NCBI GenBank assembly: GCA_949128115.1
Contig: OX421964.1
Span: forward strand, 15,214,892 to 15,278,891
Direction: 5' to 3'
Length of the DNA: 64,000 nucleotides
Source of the DNA: Anaspis maculata
Lineage: Eukaryota > Arthropoda > Insecta > Coleoptera > Scraptiidae
Both the position numbers and the translations under genes were made by a program. This document shows positions 10,727 through 22,200 of the stretch, one piece after another. Under the pieces are notes generated by a model. The model made no database searches. It was not told the DNA's origin and saw nothing but the letters and a program-made list of their open reading frames with translations. The first letter of the stretch is position 1; each line of letters opens with the position of its first letter.

Positions 10727-12726
10727 ACATCTCATTAACTAATTTTACTAATAATAATGATTGAGGTATTCGATTTTCAAAATTTAGGGCTCGTGGTGAA
10801 GCTGGAACTTGAAATAAAGACCTTGGGGTCAAAATCGAATTAAGGTCAACATTTGAAATACAGAGTTGCGTCGACAAATATCCAAATCTGAACCGCCCCC
10901 GAAATTCCGTTTGCAATGAAAATTTCGATTTAAATCAACTTGCTTTCGAAAGAGCCATTCATACTTTACACTTCAAGATGATTCTTGTTTGTATGGAAAA
11001 AAATTATTGCTGAATGAACCAGATTACAACTGCATGCGTTCGAGGGAGAATCACCAAATTCCAAATTCTGACCCGGCACCGCGTTGCTGCAGTCGAGTTT
11101 TATCTCGGCTGGAGCGGTGTACCGCGCGCTATGTAGTCCCCACAATTCAGCCAGTCAAGGCAGGTCCATTTTTATCCTTAATGAGAGATTATAAGGTCGC
11201 CAAATAATGGAAGACTGTTTTTCTTGAAGAATATTTCAACGGAATAAAAAAATTGAAGATTTTCCTGTAGTTTTGCCCTGTATACTAATTAATACCAGTC
11301 GCAGGGATGTATATTTTGATACGTTGAACAGATGGGTTATGAGCTTGCCACAAAACTAAGAACCATTTGAGAAATACTTTCTTCAAGCAAAAATCTAGCT
11401 ACCCTCTGCTCAAATGTACAACTTCAACCCTACTGTATCGTGAAAAACAATGTAATGAAAAAAATTCTTGCATAACCACTGCACAACGCCCATAATATAC
11501 TCGAGTATAATTATTTATGAATCATTATAAGGCATAGACCCTTACCCTCTCAGTCTGTATTCAGGTGATTTTCATTTCTATGTATTGGTAGATCTGTTCT
11601 CCCTAAACAAAGCGTCATTCTAAAGATGTGCCAGTGTCAAGTCAGTGTCATTCATCGTTTGGCTCTCATCGCTTGAACTATAAAAACGAAAGCAATTTTA
11701 TTTTCTGGAATCTCACGCGTGAGGCAAAGACCTTCCACCGTTTCAAGAGTTCAGTTTCGAGTGTAGCTACCAGTTCTTCGTAAGCAAAGGTGCGTACCTA
11801 CCCTATCATGGGATTTAATAATCCCAATTCAATTTCAACATCTCTTAGGCGCAGCATTTCGATAACTTTTTTCTATAGAACTTTATCCTCGACTATGTTG
11901 CTCGGGAATGTATGTCGAAAAAGTACCTTCCCCACTTTTCTAGCTGACCCAGTGATATAACAGCAATACGGAACACTGCAAGGTCAAGACTGAGCCATTT
12001 CGAACTTGGCGCTGAGTGCTGAGCTCAATCGACATCATGTTGACGCTTGACATCAGTAAACTTTTCGAAATAACATTTGTTTGCGCGTTGCTAAAACTAC
12101 CAAGCAGGATCAATGACCACAAAATGAGCACGCAATCAAGGTGAAACTAAAAGGGTTCATTATCGCAGACAAAAAAAAAACGAACTTTTCAGAAAATTTT
12201 CCCCGTTATAAGTTTTGTCCAGTGGTGGTCTACATTATGTTGGCATGTTGACACTTGACAGTTATGATTGATTGCCCAAACTAAATATATTATTATCATC
12301 AAGCCGAATACAACTCATTCTGAAGCTAAGGAAGGTTTGTCAAGGCAAGATAGAATTACCATTTGGAATTTTCTGGCCGCGATGGAAAATTCCAAGTGCT
12401 GTATAATCAAATTCACAGCTTTTATCAATAGAGTAAGCTATGGAAATTGATACTTGTGCTGAGAATCATGCGTTCGGTGAGTCAATGGTTACTCTAATGA
12501 AAAAAGCCGTGGAATTGATCATCAGTTTTGTAATATTAATAATTTACTAATACATGGGAAACAACACATCTTTGCTGGTCAAAGCCGCCATACAGTTAAA
12601 ATTTTATAATCGTTTCACGTGAATGTTTAATACGTAATTGTATGGGATTTAGGGGCGACCCGAAAGTTATTGATTAAGTTCTCCGTTTAAAGTTGTTGAC
12701 AATGATTTATGTGTTTTTTTTTTACC
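10727..12726. other. intergenic, nothing firmly recognised
   Basis: Two kilobases between receptors. A TATAAAAA at about 11680, a TCAGTT at about 11750 and a GT-type donor-like site at about 11790 look faintly like a promoter with a 5' untranslated exon, but no coding exon follows. No repeat was delimited. Confidence 0.3.
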
Positions 12727-12831
12727 ATGGATGATGCTTTGAAGGGATTTATTTCCAAAAACGAACTCGTACTCAGGATATGTGGAATTTGCTCAGTAAG
12801 AAACGAGCGCCTGTATCGTTTACTCAGGGGC
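12727..12831 (+). pseudogene. truncated odorant receptor exon-1 fragment
   Basis: Translation from ATG 12727 gives MDDALKGFISKNELVLRICG and then NERLYRL, which lines up with the first 35 residues of the two intact receptors. After about 12831 the similarity stops abruptly and the frame soon ends. No later exons were found before the next receptor. This is a relic of a third tandem copy. Confidence 0.7.
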
Positions 12832-13366
12832 AAAATACTGCATACATCAAAATTTTTGTCATTAGAAAAAAAGCGACAAGGTCTTGCGTTATTGCAGTTA
12901 TGGCCTAATAGCTACCATGGCCTAATGCTTTAGATTTTTCGACGGGTTCTGGCCGAGCAACTGTCCGTTGAAAGTGTGGGTAGCTTGTGTATTTGTGAGT
13001 CGGCGGTTCAACTTCAATTAAAAGTGACTCGCGAATAAATAAAGGTTTCAAATACATTTATGTATAAATGTATTTTGCATTTGATATTTCCAAAACGGTT
13101 GACAGTCCGGCTGGATGGCATGAACACGGCTAGATGGATGAAACTTCAACACCAGTTAAGATATGGCACTCGAACGTGCCTTTTAATATTAAAGACGCCA
13201 AACAAAGAAACGTTACATTAATTTTAATTATTGTATCGGTTACTAAATCATTAATAATCACGTGCTGATCAAAGCTTTCTTATATTTACTCGATTAGAAT
13301 TTGATACAAGACTGCCACGAGAACAGCGTCCATATTTTTATAGTACGTTGACTCCCACAAGTTACC
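12832..13366. other. intergenic, upstream of second intact OR
   Basis: Non-coding, AT-rich. The stretch just before the start contains TTTTTATAGTA near 13336, a possible core promoter element. No repeat boundaries are visible. Confidence 0.3.
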
Positions 13367-15820
13367 ATGGACGACGACTTGAAGCAACTCATTTTTAAAA
13401 ACGAAGCCCTGCTCGTGATTTCGGGAATCATGCAAATCGGCAAGTACAAACATTTGTACCGTTTATACACTTGTTTCGTTTTGATCAACGTCCTCCTCTT
13501 CAATTCAACAATGTTAGTGGATTTTCTCACTGGAAATGCCAACTTCGAGACCGCGGCCAACGCGCTGTACTTCCAAATGGGAGTAGCAGCCACCATCGTA
13601 AAATTGCTGACGTTGCTCTACAACATAAAGGCGTTCAAGCGAATCGTGGACTTGCTGAACGATGGACATTTCCGAGCGAAAAACCAGAAAGAACGGCGAT
13701 ACATGAAAGAAACCGTGGCGGGGTTGGAGTTCATATTCAAGTATCACTGGATCCTGGTCGGAGTGATGATTGTCTTGTGGATCGTAACGCCTCTTTGGCA
13801 CGAAAACAGGGAGCTGCCAGCGAAAGCCTGGTTTCCTTTTGATGCTCTGAACAGAGGGAAAACAACGTACGTCGGTGTTTACGTGTGGCAATGCGTTTGT
13901 CTGATTATGTGTGGCATCGTTGGCGTAACCACCGACATAGTTTACATTATTATGGTGAAGCAAGTCGAAGTGCAATGTGAATTCTTGAAAAATTCTCTGG
14001 AGTGTTTAGGGGACGAAGGGAGCAAAGACCTGCGCAGTGAATTTGACGGCTGCGTCAGGCACCATCAGTTAATTTTGAAGTAAGTCTGAGTTGGCGCACT
14101 AGCGCAATATCAAGTGAGCGAAAAGCGGAATGACAGAATTGAGGGAGGAATATGTCAGCTTTTAGCGTAGGCACACTTTGTCTGTCATAATAGACCCAAC
14201 AGGGAATATAATTAGGGAACCTGATTATCACGTGACCGGCCGGCCGGCGTAAGCTGTAAGCCAAAGCTGTCGATAATCTAGCAACCCTAAATATAATTCA
14301 AGCACTACGCTCCCAGTGGCAGATTTGCGAACTTGTTTGGTAATGGATGTTGATAGCGTTACCTAGATACGCCTGCTTTGAGGATTCCGTAAAATTCCGC
14401 TTCGCTTGTCACAATACACGCTGACATAGGATTAACAAGTTGACAAGCAACTTGGAAATTTGGCATATTCTTATTCATCGAAATACGATAGGAAACGCCG
14501 AATTGTCAGTATAAAAATCAGCTGCTTAGTTATCACAAGGTGGAGTGAACCGAAATTTGCTTACCGTGTAGCACAACGGAAACGAACATGACTTTCAACC
14601 AGAAGGTCGAGGGTTTAAAATGCAGCCATGCCGATTTTTTTTTCATCAAAAACACCTGAACTGTGATGTCCCTATCGAATATAAAATTGACCTGTCCCGG
14701 GATTTGTTGAGCAAAAAAATTTCAGGGAAGAAATTGGGAGTGAAAGTTTTCAAATGAGCATCCTGTCATTTGGTTGTCCATGTGGTTCTGACAAAGACGT
14801 TCAGCCGAATTCAGTAATTTCTCAACGTACACCTCTTCTGGCACTGCGGCCTGAATGAGAAATTCGTCTGATCACAGACAAGAAGACTAGAACCAGGAGA
14901 CGAGGCTAGGGTGGTAGAGGTAGGCAAAAATGCGTCGAAATGGGAATGTGTGACAACCACGATTGACGTGCAGCAAACTCTTGAGCCGTAAATTAGCCAG
15001 TCAATAGAAATAGTGATTTCTTAAAGCAGCAGATTTTCTTCACCTGGCAAATGCTTTTTCGGCCAATCAACTTCCATTTTTGCACTTTTGCAGATTGCAG
15101 AAAACACAACAGCACTCTTTCCCAAGAGTTACGTCTCCTCTTTCTAGTCTTCTTGATCAATATGTATGCTTCTTAACAAAAAAACAATCGTAGGTTAACA
15201 GAATACGTTGAACAAATCTACGGCAAAATCTTCTTTGTGCAATTCCTGATCAATACCGTTGCCCTGTGCATAGTAATGTTCCTCTTGACAGTGGTAAGCA
15301 TCGCTTTTTTTTCCAACACCTCTAAATTTAAAACTATGAAATATTTTTCCAGACACCGCTGTTCACGGCAGCTTTTTACTGGCTGGTTGGTTACCTGCTC
15401 GCCATTTGCACACAAACATTGGTGTACTGTTGGTTCGCGAACAATTTGGCTGCGACGGTATGCAAATCATCGCAATTTTTTTTTATTTATTCTAACCGCA
15501 AATGGTGCGCAAACTTTTGGCTTTTGTAGAGTACGGTACTGGCTGATGTCGCCTTCAACGGAAACTGGTACAACTTTCCGCCAAAACTGAAGAAAGATTT
15601 GCAATTTTTCATACATAAATTGCAACAGCCGATAGTACTCTACGTGATATCTCATAATTTTTCGATAGGAATGAACGTATTCTCAACTGTAACTTTGAAA
15701 TGTTGCGAAAACGAGCACGTAAATTATTTTCTTATTGTTTCGTAGATCCTGAGGTCGTCTTGGGCATACTTCATGGCAATGCAAGCAGTACACGATAGAA
15801 TTTCGCATATCACGCGATGA
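13367..15820 (+). CDS. odorant receptor, intact 5-exon gene (diverged paralogue)
   Basis: A second intact receptor with the same exon plan as its neighbour: 13367-14079, 15194-15293, 15353-15457, 15530-15688 and 15746-15820 (TGA). All junctions are GT-AG and in phase, giving 383 aa. Exons 2-5 have exactly the paralogue's lengths (100, 105, 159, 75 nt); exon 1 is 9 nt longer. It starts MDDDLKQLIFKNEALLVISG and ends in the family signature FSTILRSSWAYFMAMQA. Seven hydrophobic segments fall at the same places as in the paralogue. AATAAA lies at 15836, only 16 bp past the stop. It is more diverged in sequence than the 12-6432 / 8721-10726 pair, so it is the older duplicate. Ligand unknown. Confidence 0.9.
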
Positions 15821-16226
15821 ACATCATATTATAATAATAAAATAATAATTAGTTATTGCTTGTTTCTGGACAATTCACTGCGTTTTACCAGAGTGTAGGT
15901 AATTATCAAGAAATCCACTCAAAGAATCGAGTGATTCAGTTTGAGAGAACGCGACATGTAGCGGCTTCTACCCCTTGGAATCCAAACTAAAGTGTTCGTT
16001 TCCTTTATTTTGAGATAATGCATATTTGAACTTGTTGCTACTATTTATTATGACAAGAGTGCGTACCGAAGTACCTACAATCTGGTATCATGTATCATGT
16101 GTATGTAGTGTTTGTCCTTTAATAAACTAAAGAAACGATTCTGCATATTATTTTAAGCAAATCCAAACAAATCCAAACAGATCCACCGCAAATCTAAACC
16201 GTATCAAGTACGAAAGAAAAAATTAC
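15821..16226. other. gap between OR and Ack exon 6
   Basis: Holds the poly(A) region of the receptor on the plus strand. On the minus strand, TTTATT at 15996 and 16043 reads as AATAAA, which could serve an Ack transcript that reads through the exon-6 donor and stops at 16194. No coding exon was recognised here. Confidence 0.3.
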
Positions 16227-19200
16227 CTGCAAATCTTGCGTCGACAAGGCCTCTTCGGAGAAGTTCCGCCTTTCGCTCGAGTTCTTGTCGTGCTCGTTGG
16301 CGGAGGGGAACCTGAACGAAAACTTCTTCTTGTTGGGCGAGGCGGGAGTGGTGGCCGCGGCCGCCGGCGCTGACATCGACCTGGTGCTGATCTCGTTGGC
16401 CAGCGCTATGGCCGTGTCCAGGGTCTTCTGATCGTGTGCCGAGATCGGCTTGACCATGTTCTGCTTCCGCGATTTTGTGCTGGTGTTGCCGATGCCGCCG
16501 CCGCCGCCTCCGCCGAGTTTTTCGCGAAGCTCGTTGCTGCGATTCGAACCTTCGTGGTCCAGGCCGCCGCCCAGAGAGCAGTGGCCGTTGTTGTGCAACG
16601 GCGGCGGCGGCGGCAGCTGGTGTTGGCTGCCGAAAGAGCCGAGCATCAGTTCCATTTCGGCCATGAGCGACGGGCCGAGGTCCAGGTGGGGGCTGTGGGT
16701 GTTCTCTTCGTCGCTGATTTCGTGGTACTCGTGATCCTGGAGAGGGGCGGGGGCGGGAACGTGGTCGCCGGATTCGAGCAGGGGCGCCGCCTCCAAGTCT
16801 TTGTGGGGCCGGTAGGGGGCTACCACCTGTGTCGGCACGGAGCCATACTGAAAAAACGCACGAGTACAAAAATGTCATCCGCTGCTTCCTTGTGAAATTC
16901 TAGATAATCGCAGCAACACTGCTGTAGACTGCGCATAAAGCTTCTAAAGAAAACAAAGCTAGGGTACAAATAGGCCAGTCAACAAATAGATCGAAGGTGG
17001 GAGAAAAATCCCAAAAATTTAGAAGAAAAATACATTGTTTGGTTGGGGTCAAGCCGGCAGCGTGGTCAAGGAAACCGACGAAGTCAGGAACGTACCGGCG
17101 CAGGGCGTGGATGGGAGTCAAAGACGGAATCTAGGTCAGCCATGCGCTTGTCGGCCCCAGTGCTTGAACCGACCATCAAACATCCAGCACCACATTGTGG
17201 CTTGGTGAGTCCGGCTGGTTTGGGAGGGGTACAATGGGCCCAATAGTAAGGCCTATGTGCCAGGTGGAACTACGTTCCATTAACTCCCCTCGATAAATCC
17301 AGAATGTCAAGCCATGATTCACAAAGGCATCGTATACAGGGTAAGAACGGAAGGTGTGTTCAGTGGGACCATTTTCGAAAACCCCTAACTTCCTTTAAAA
17401 AAGTGCAGAGTTTTTCCATGGCTATTTTTGAAAAGCTTACATCAGTATCTCGAAACGATTTTCGATTCTTCATCGTAGGCGCTTTTTTTTAAGGAAGTTT
17501 TCAAATTATTAGCTCAAATTTGACAGAAGCGTATGACTTTACTTCAGAAACCGTCCCATGATAAAAATTGTACTCGCTGGCCACCTAAGGCGACTATCCC
17601 AGGTCAATATTTGGAACCCTCAAGGTCGGGTCAAAATGGGGCATTAATCTAGGCCCTAGCAGTACTTCTGTAGGAAAAACGATGTAATCAAAAAAATTTT
17701 TCTGGAATCGTTAGAGGGTCATCCCAGTACAAATAATCACTCGGGTGCTTTCGCGATTTCTGGTACATTTTCCAGCAATATCGCATCAAAGTTGGCGGCT
17801 GGTCAATTCTTCAGTTCGCTGATATTTCTTTGAGTTTTCGCGATTTTCTTCAAATAAGAAAACTAATCTACTCAACAAACAATTCTAGATCGAATAGTGC
17901 TGTCAGATATTGGGTACTTATCTTATACCGGGTGAAAAAAAAAATAAAAGGAGTTACATTTTTTTTTTCCAAACTTCTTAGTTTCTTGGCCGATTTTCAC
18001 AAACTTGGTGTCAAAAGCTCGCTGACTAAATCGTCTACTCAAATCAATTGTCAATATAGCCAAATTATCAAAACTCAAGATGGCGGCGGCGAACTCAAAT
18101 AAAAACGTGTCGTATGTCGAGATTTTTTTTTTGGTTCCTGAACTTTGTAAAGAACGACATTGATGGTGGGTTCTGGGAGATTCAGCTTTCCTTTGCAATT
18201 TGGGACTGTATTCACTTGATTCGCACATTCCACTGTAAAAATATAGTGAATTAAAGGAAGGTCCACATGTCATTTTTTCCAAATTCACAATAAATCAACA
18301 GTTTCAAAACCTCCCGCAAATCCTTATTTCTGGAGCAATTTCTACAGAATTGGTGGTGATCGTAAGCTGTGTGCATTGGCTACAAATACAGTGTGGGTGC
18401 ATGGCAAAAGTTTCAAAATTTCAGATGATAGATGACGTAAATGGTAGTGGTGCGCATGTCAAATATCGAATATTCTACTTTTTTGTTCTCACATGTTCTA
18501 AACGGAATTTCTGCAAATGGTTGGCTCAACGGTCAGCTGAATAAACACGCAACGAGAGTCAAATGTTGAAGGAGTCAAAATGTGAAATTTTCAAATAGAC
18601 GACTTTTCTTCTTGGGAGAAAATGAAACGGTTCTATCGTGAATTTCAATTACGATTGGTTTAAGGCGGTTGAGATAAAAATACAGGGCTCAAACAAGGCA
18701 CATAATATGACAGAAAAACAATAATTGTAGCAATGCCATTGATGAGGATCTTACTTATTTATATCTGCCTCTTCCACTCAACAAAACCCAAAGAAACGTT
18801 CCAAACATTTTAGGGGAAAAAATCCTGGTGGTATGACTTGAATTAAGATATTTTATATTGTTTGGCCCGCAGAGGATATTTGATTTGTATGACTAGTTTG
18901 CCCCCGACAGGAGGCGAAAGGTGTCTCATCGATTGCTGGTAGAATTATTTTGGTACTGGATAATCATTTTTAAGGATAAAGCTCCTCAAATTTTGGTCCA
19001 CTTTGATAATGCTGGGCCTAGAGGGTCACTTGAAATGAACGAATCCATGACAAAATTCTAGGTCGTTAAAGAGCCAACCGACCTGTTTGAGTGGTTTCCT
19101 GAAAGAGACTAATGAATTATTGTCCACAAAATGATCTCATAAGCTCATCGATGACACAAGTTATACAAACTTATAAGATATACTTAATACTCTTTTGCAT

Positions 19201-22200
19201 TTCCTACGTGGACGAAAATACTCCGGAGCCTGATCCACTGTCGATGCAGTGCTCTTACTGCGACTTACTGTATGCTCGTATGTAATACACCGATAGGTAA
19301 GGTGTATTATCGCTACATCGAGGATTTTCACGAGGGGATCCGAGTGTAAATCGAGATGTGAGCGATAATATATCGAACCTAGAGGTGTATTTGTTAGGAC
19401 AATTAACCGAACCACACTGAAAATCTTCCTGAAAAAGTGAAAACTGTTTGAATGTTCAAGGTTGGTCATTCTGGAGGGGTGTTTTCACCAATGACCTTGA
19501 TGGTAATACACTTATACGGCCTACTGTTTTGAGGAGTGAAGTGAATTGTCGTATGTAATACACCGATAGGTGAGGTGTATTATCGCAACATCGAGAATTT
19601 TCACGAGGGGATCCGAGTGTAAATCGAGATGTAAGCGATAATATATCGAACCTAGAGGTGTATTCGTTAAGACAATTAACCGAACCACCCTGAAAATCTT
19701 CCTGAAAAAGTGAAAACTGTTTGAATATTCAAGGTTGGTCATTCTGGAGGGGTGTTTTCACCAATGACCTTGGTGGTAATACACTTGAACGGCCTACTAT
19801 TTTAAGAAGTGAGGTGAATTGTCGCAGTAAGTGCCCTCTAATGCATCTACTGGTTGGTGGTAGATTTTCAATGTGCGTGTTTTTGCCATGCCGAAACGAC
19901 CAGACTGACCAGAGTCTGAGCTTACCCAGAGTTTTGCAACTGAATCCTTTGCGTGAAAGTTGTACCAGATATTCTTCGGCTACCAACAGTATCTTCGATA
20001 TCTGTCCAGTTGTCAGAAACTCCAAAGTTGTTGAGATAAGAAGGATGTTTCGAGAGGAAGAGCTCCTTTTTTGTACCAAACTTGCTGCTGGTAATCTGGT
20101 ATAATCATCTCCATTTAAAGCATGGAGAACCAATCAGCGTCGTCTTTATGATTTATATACCTACACTATTCGTGACTATAGTATATACTTACAGGGCGTA
20201 GGTACTTTCACAAAAATCTAGCCAATGCAGGTACCTACCTTGCATCAGGTACTCGGTCCTCAATAATTTGAACAGATGAACGCTGTCACTGTTATGTTGA
20301 AGACACCATTTTGTCATTGCCAAACACAGATGTTGAGTCTGAAGATTTGGGGCAAGCGACTAGCAAGTTTTGGCAAGTTTGATCTTTGTACTTCCATCTT
20401 AACCACCTTACACCGATTACCGATTGTAACTGGAATTCACAATAAAATCCTTCAATTTTTCCCAAAGAAGTAAAGTTGTATATTTCAAATTTTTACATTT
20501 TGACTCTCATAACACTTGGCTTTCGTTGCGTGCTTATTCAGCTGACCCATTAAGCCAACCATTTGCAGAAATTCCGTTTAGAACATGTGAGAACAAAAAA
20601 GTAGAATATTCGATATTTGACATGCGCACTACCACCATTTACATCATCTATCATCTGAAATTTTGAAACTTTTGCCATGCACCCACACTGTATTTGTAGC
20701 CAATGCACACAGCTTACGATCACCACCAAGTGTGTAGAAATTGCTTCAGAAATAAGGATTTGCGGGAGGTTTTGAAACTGTTGATTTATTGTGAATTTGG
20801 AAAAAATGACATGTGGACCTTCCTTTTATTCACTATATTTTCACAGTGGAATGTGCGAATCAAGTGAATCTGGTCCCAAATTGCGGAGGAAAGCTGTATC
20901 TTCCAGAACCCATCATCAATGTCGTTCTTTACAAAGTTCAGGAACAAAAAAAAAATCTCGATATACGACACATTTTTATTTGAGTTCGCCGCCGCCATCT
21001 TGAGTTTTGATAATTTGACTATATTGACAATTGATTTCAGTAGACGATTTAGTCAGCGAGCTTTTGACACCAAGTTTGTGAAAATCGGCCAAGAAACTAA
21101 GAAGTTGGAAAAAAATAATGAAACTCCTTTTTTTTTTTTTCACCCGGTATAAGGTAAGAACCCAATATCTGAAATACCAATACCAGAATTGTTTGTTGGG
21201 TAGATCCGTACTTTTATTTGGAGAAAATCGGGAAAACTCAAAGAAATATCAGCGAACTGAAGAATTGACCAGCCGCCAACTTTGATGCGATATTGCTGGA
21301 AAATGTACCAGAAATCGCGAAAGCACCCGAGTGATTATTTGTCCTGGGATGACCCTCGAACGATTCCAAGAATTCTTTTTTGATTACATCGTTTTTCCTA
21401 CAGAAGTACTGCTAGGGACAGGACTCCATGTTTTTTCTGATAAAACCGTTCTAAACACGTCTCCATCAAAACTGTATACTTATTTTTGGAATCAAAATGT
21501 GCGATTTGGTCAAAAAGATACCAAACATGTCAAAAAAAAGTGTTAATCACGGTTTACTATAAGACTTAGTGAAAAATCGCACCTCAACTTCTTCGCAGCC
21601 GTCTGGTACGCCACTGGTGCAATACACTTCCTGGAAAATTATTGCATTGTGCTCTCTGACCTCGAAAATAGATAGTCCAATGGACAAAAAGTATAAAAAA
21701 GCAACGATAACAAAAATTGTGATTTCTTGGACCTTCGACCTCCTACGAAGCATGCCAATCGCGGGTCCCATCGGGGCATCACTTTCCAAAAGTTACCTGT
21801 GTAGGTACCTACTACTCACGTGCAAAAGCGTTATGCATCGGAATTAAATGCAAGGTTGGTTCCCCTAACGTGAGCTGTTCATTGAATTCTGCAAATTACG
21901 CCAGATGAGTAGGCAGTCCCTTCGGCGCGGGAGACTTGAAATTGTCACAGACTATATTCAGGCAATCCAGTGGGTCATTTCTGACTAAAATAGTAAAAGC
22001 CCCGCCACTGCAAATTGCATTTTGAGGAATTTCAAGAAATCTCCTCAGAAAGTGCCTGGTAGAGCAAACTCTTGCACCGTGGCCCTGTCACGGGTCCCAA
22101 CCGGGCACTACTTCTCAAAAGTGACCCAATGGTATGTACTCATCACACATGCAAAGTTTCATCCCAGCAGAATGAAAAGCAAGGTTCGACCTGAAATCGA

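Noticed and set aside
11640..11800. Possible promoter and 5' untranslated exon (TATAAAAA, TCAGTT, donor-like site)
   Set aside because: TATA-to-initiator spacing is about 70 bp and no downstream coding exon was found before the next receptor.
16204..16895. Long open frames on both strands over Ack exon 6
   Set aside because: Shadow frames caused by GC-rich low-complexity sequence; only the frame continuing the Ack CRIB region is in phase with exon 5.
21547..21789. 80-codon minus-strand frame with one hydrophobic segment (FVIVAFLYFLSIGLSIF) in Ack intron 5
   Set aside because: Looks protein-like but has no partner exon, family match or phase-compatible splice into Ack; kept only as a possible decayed exon.
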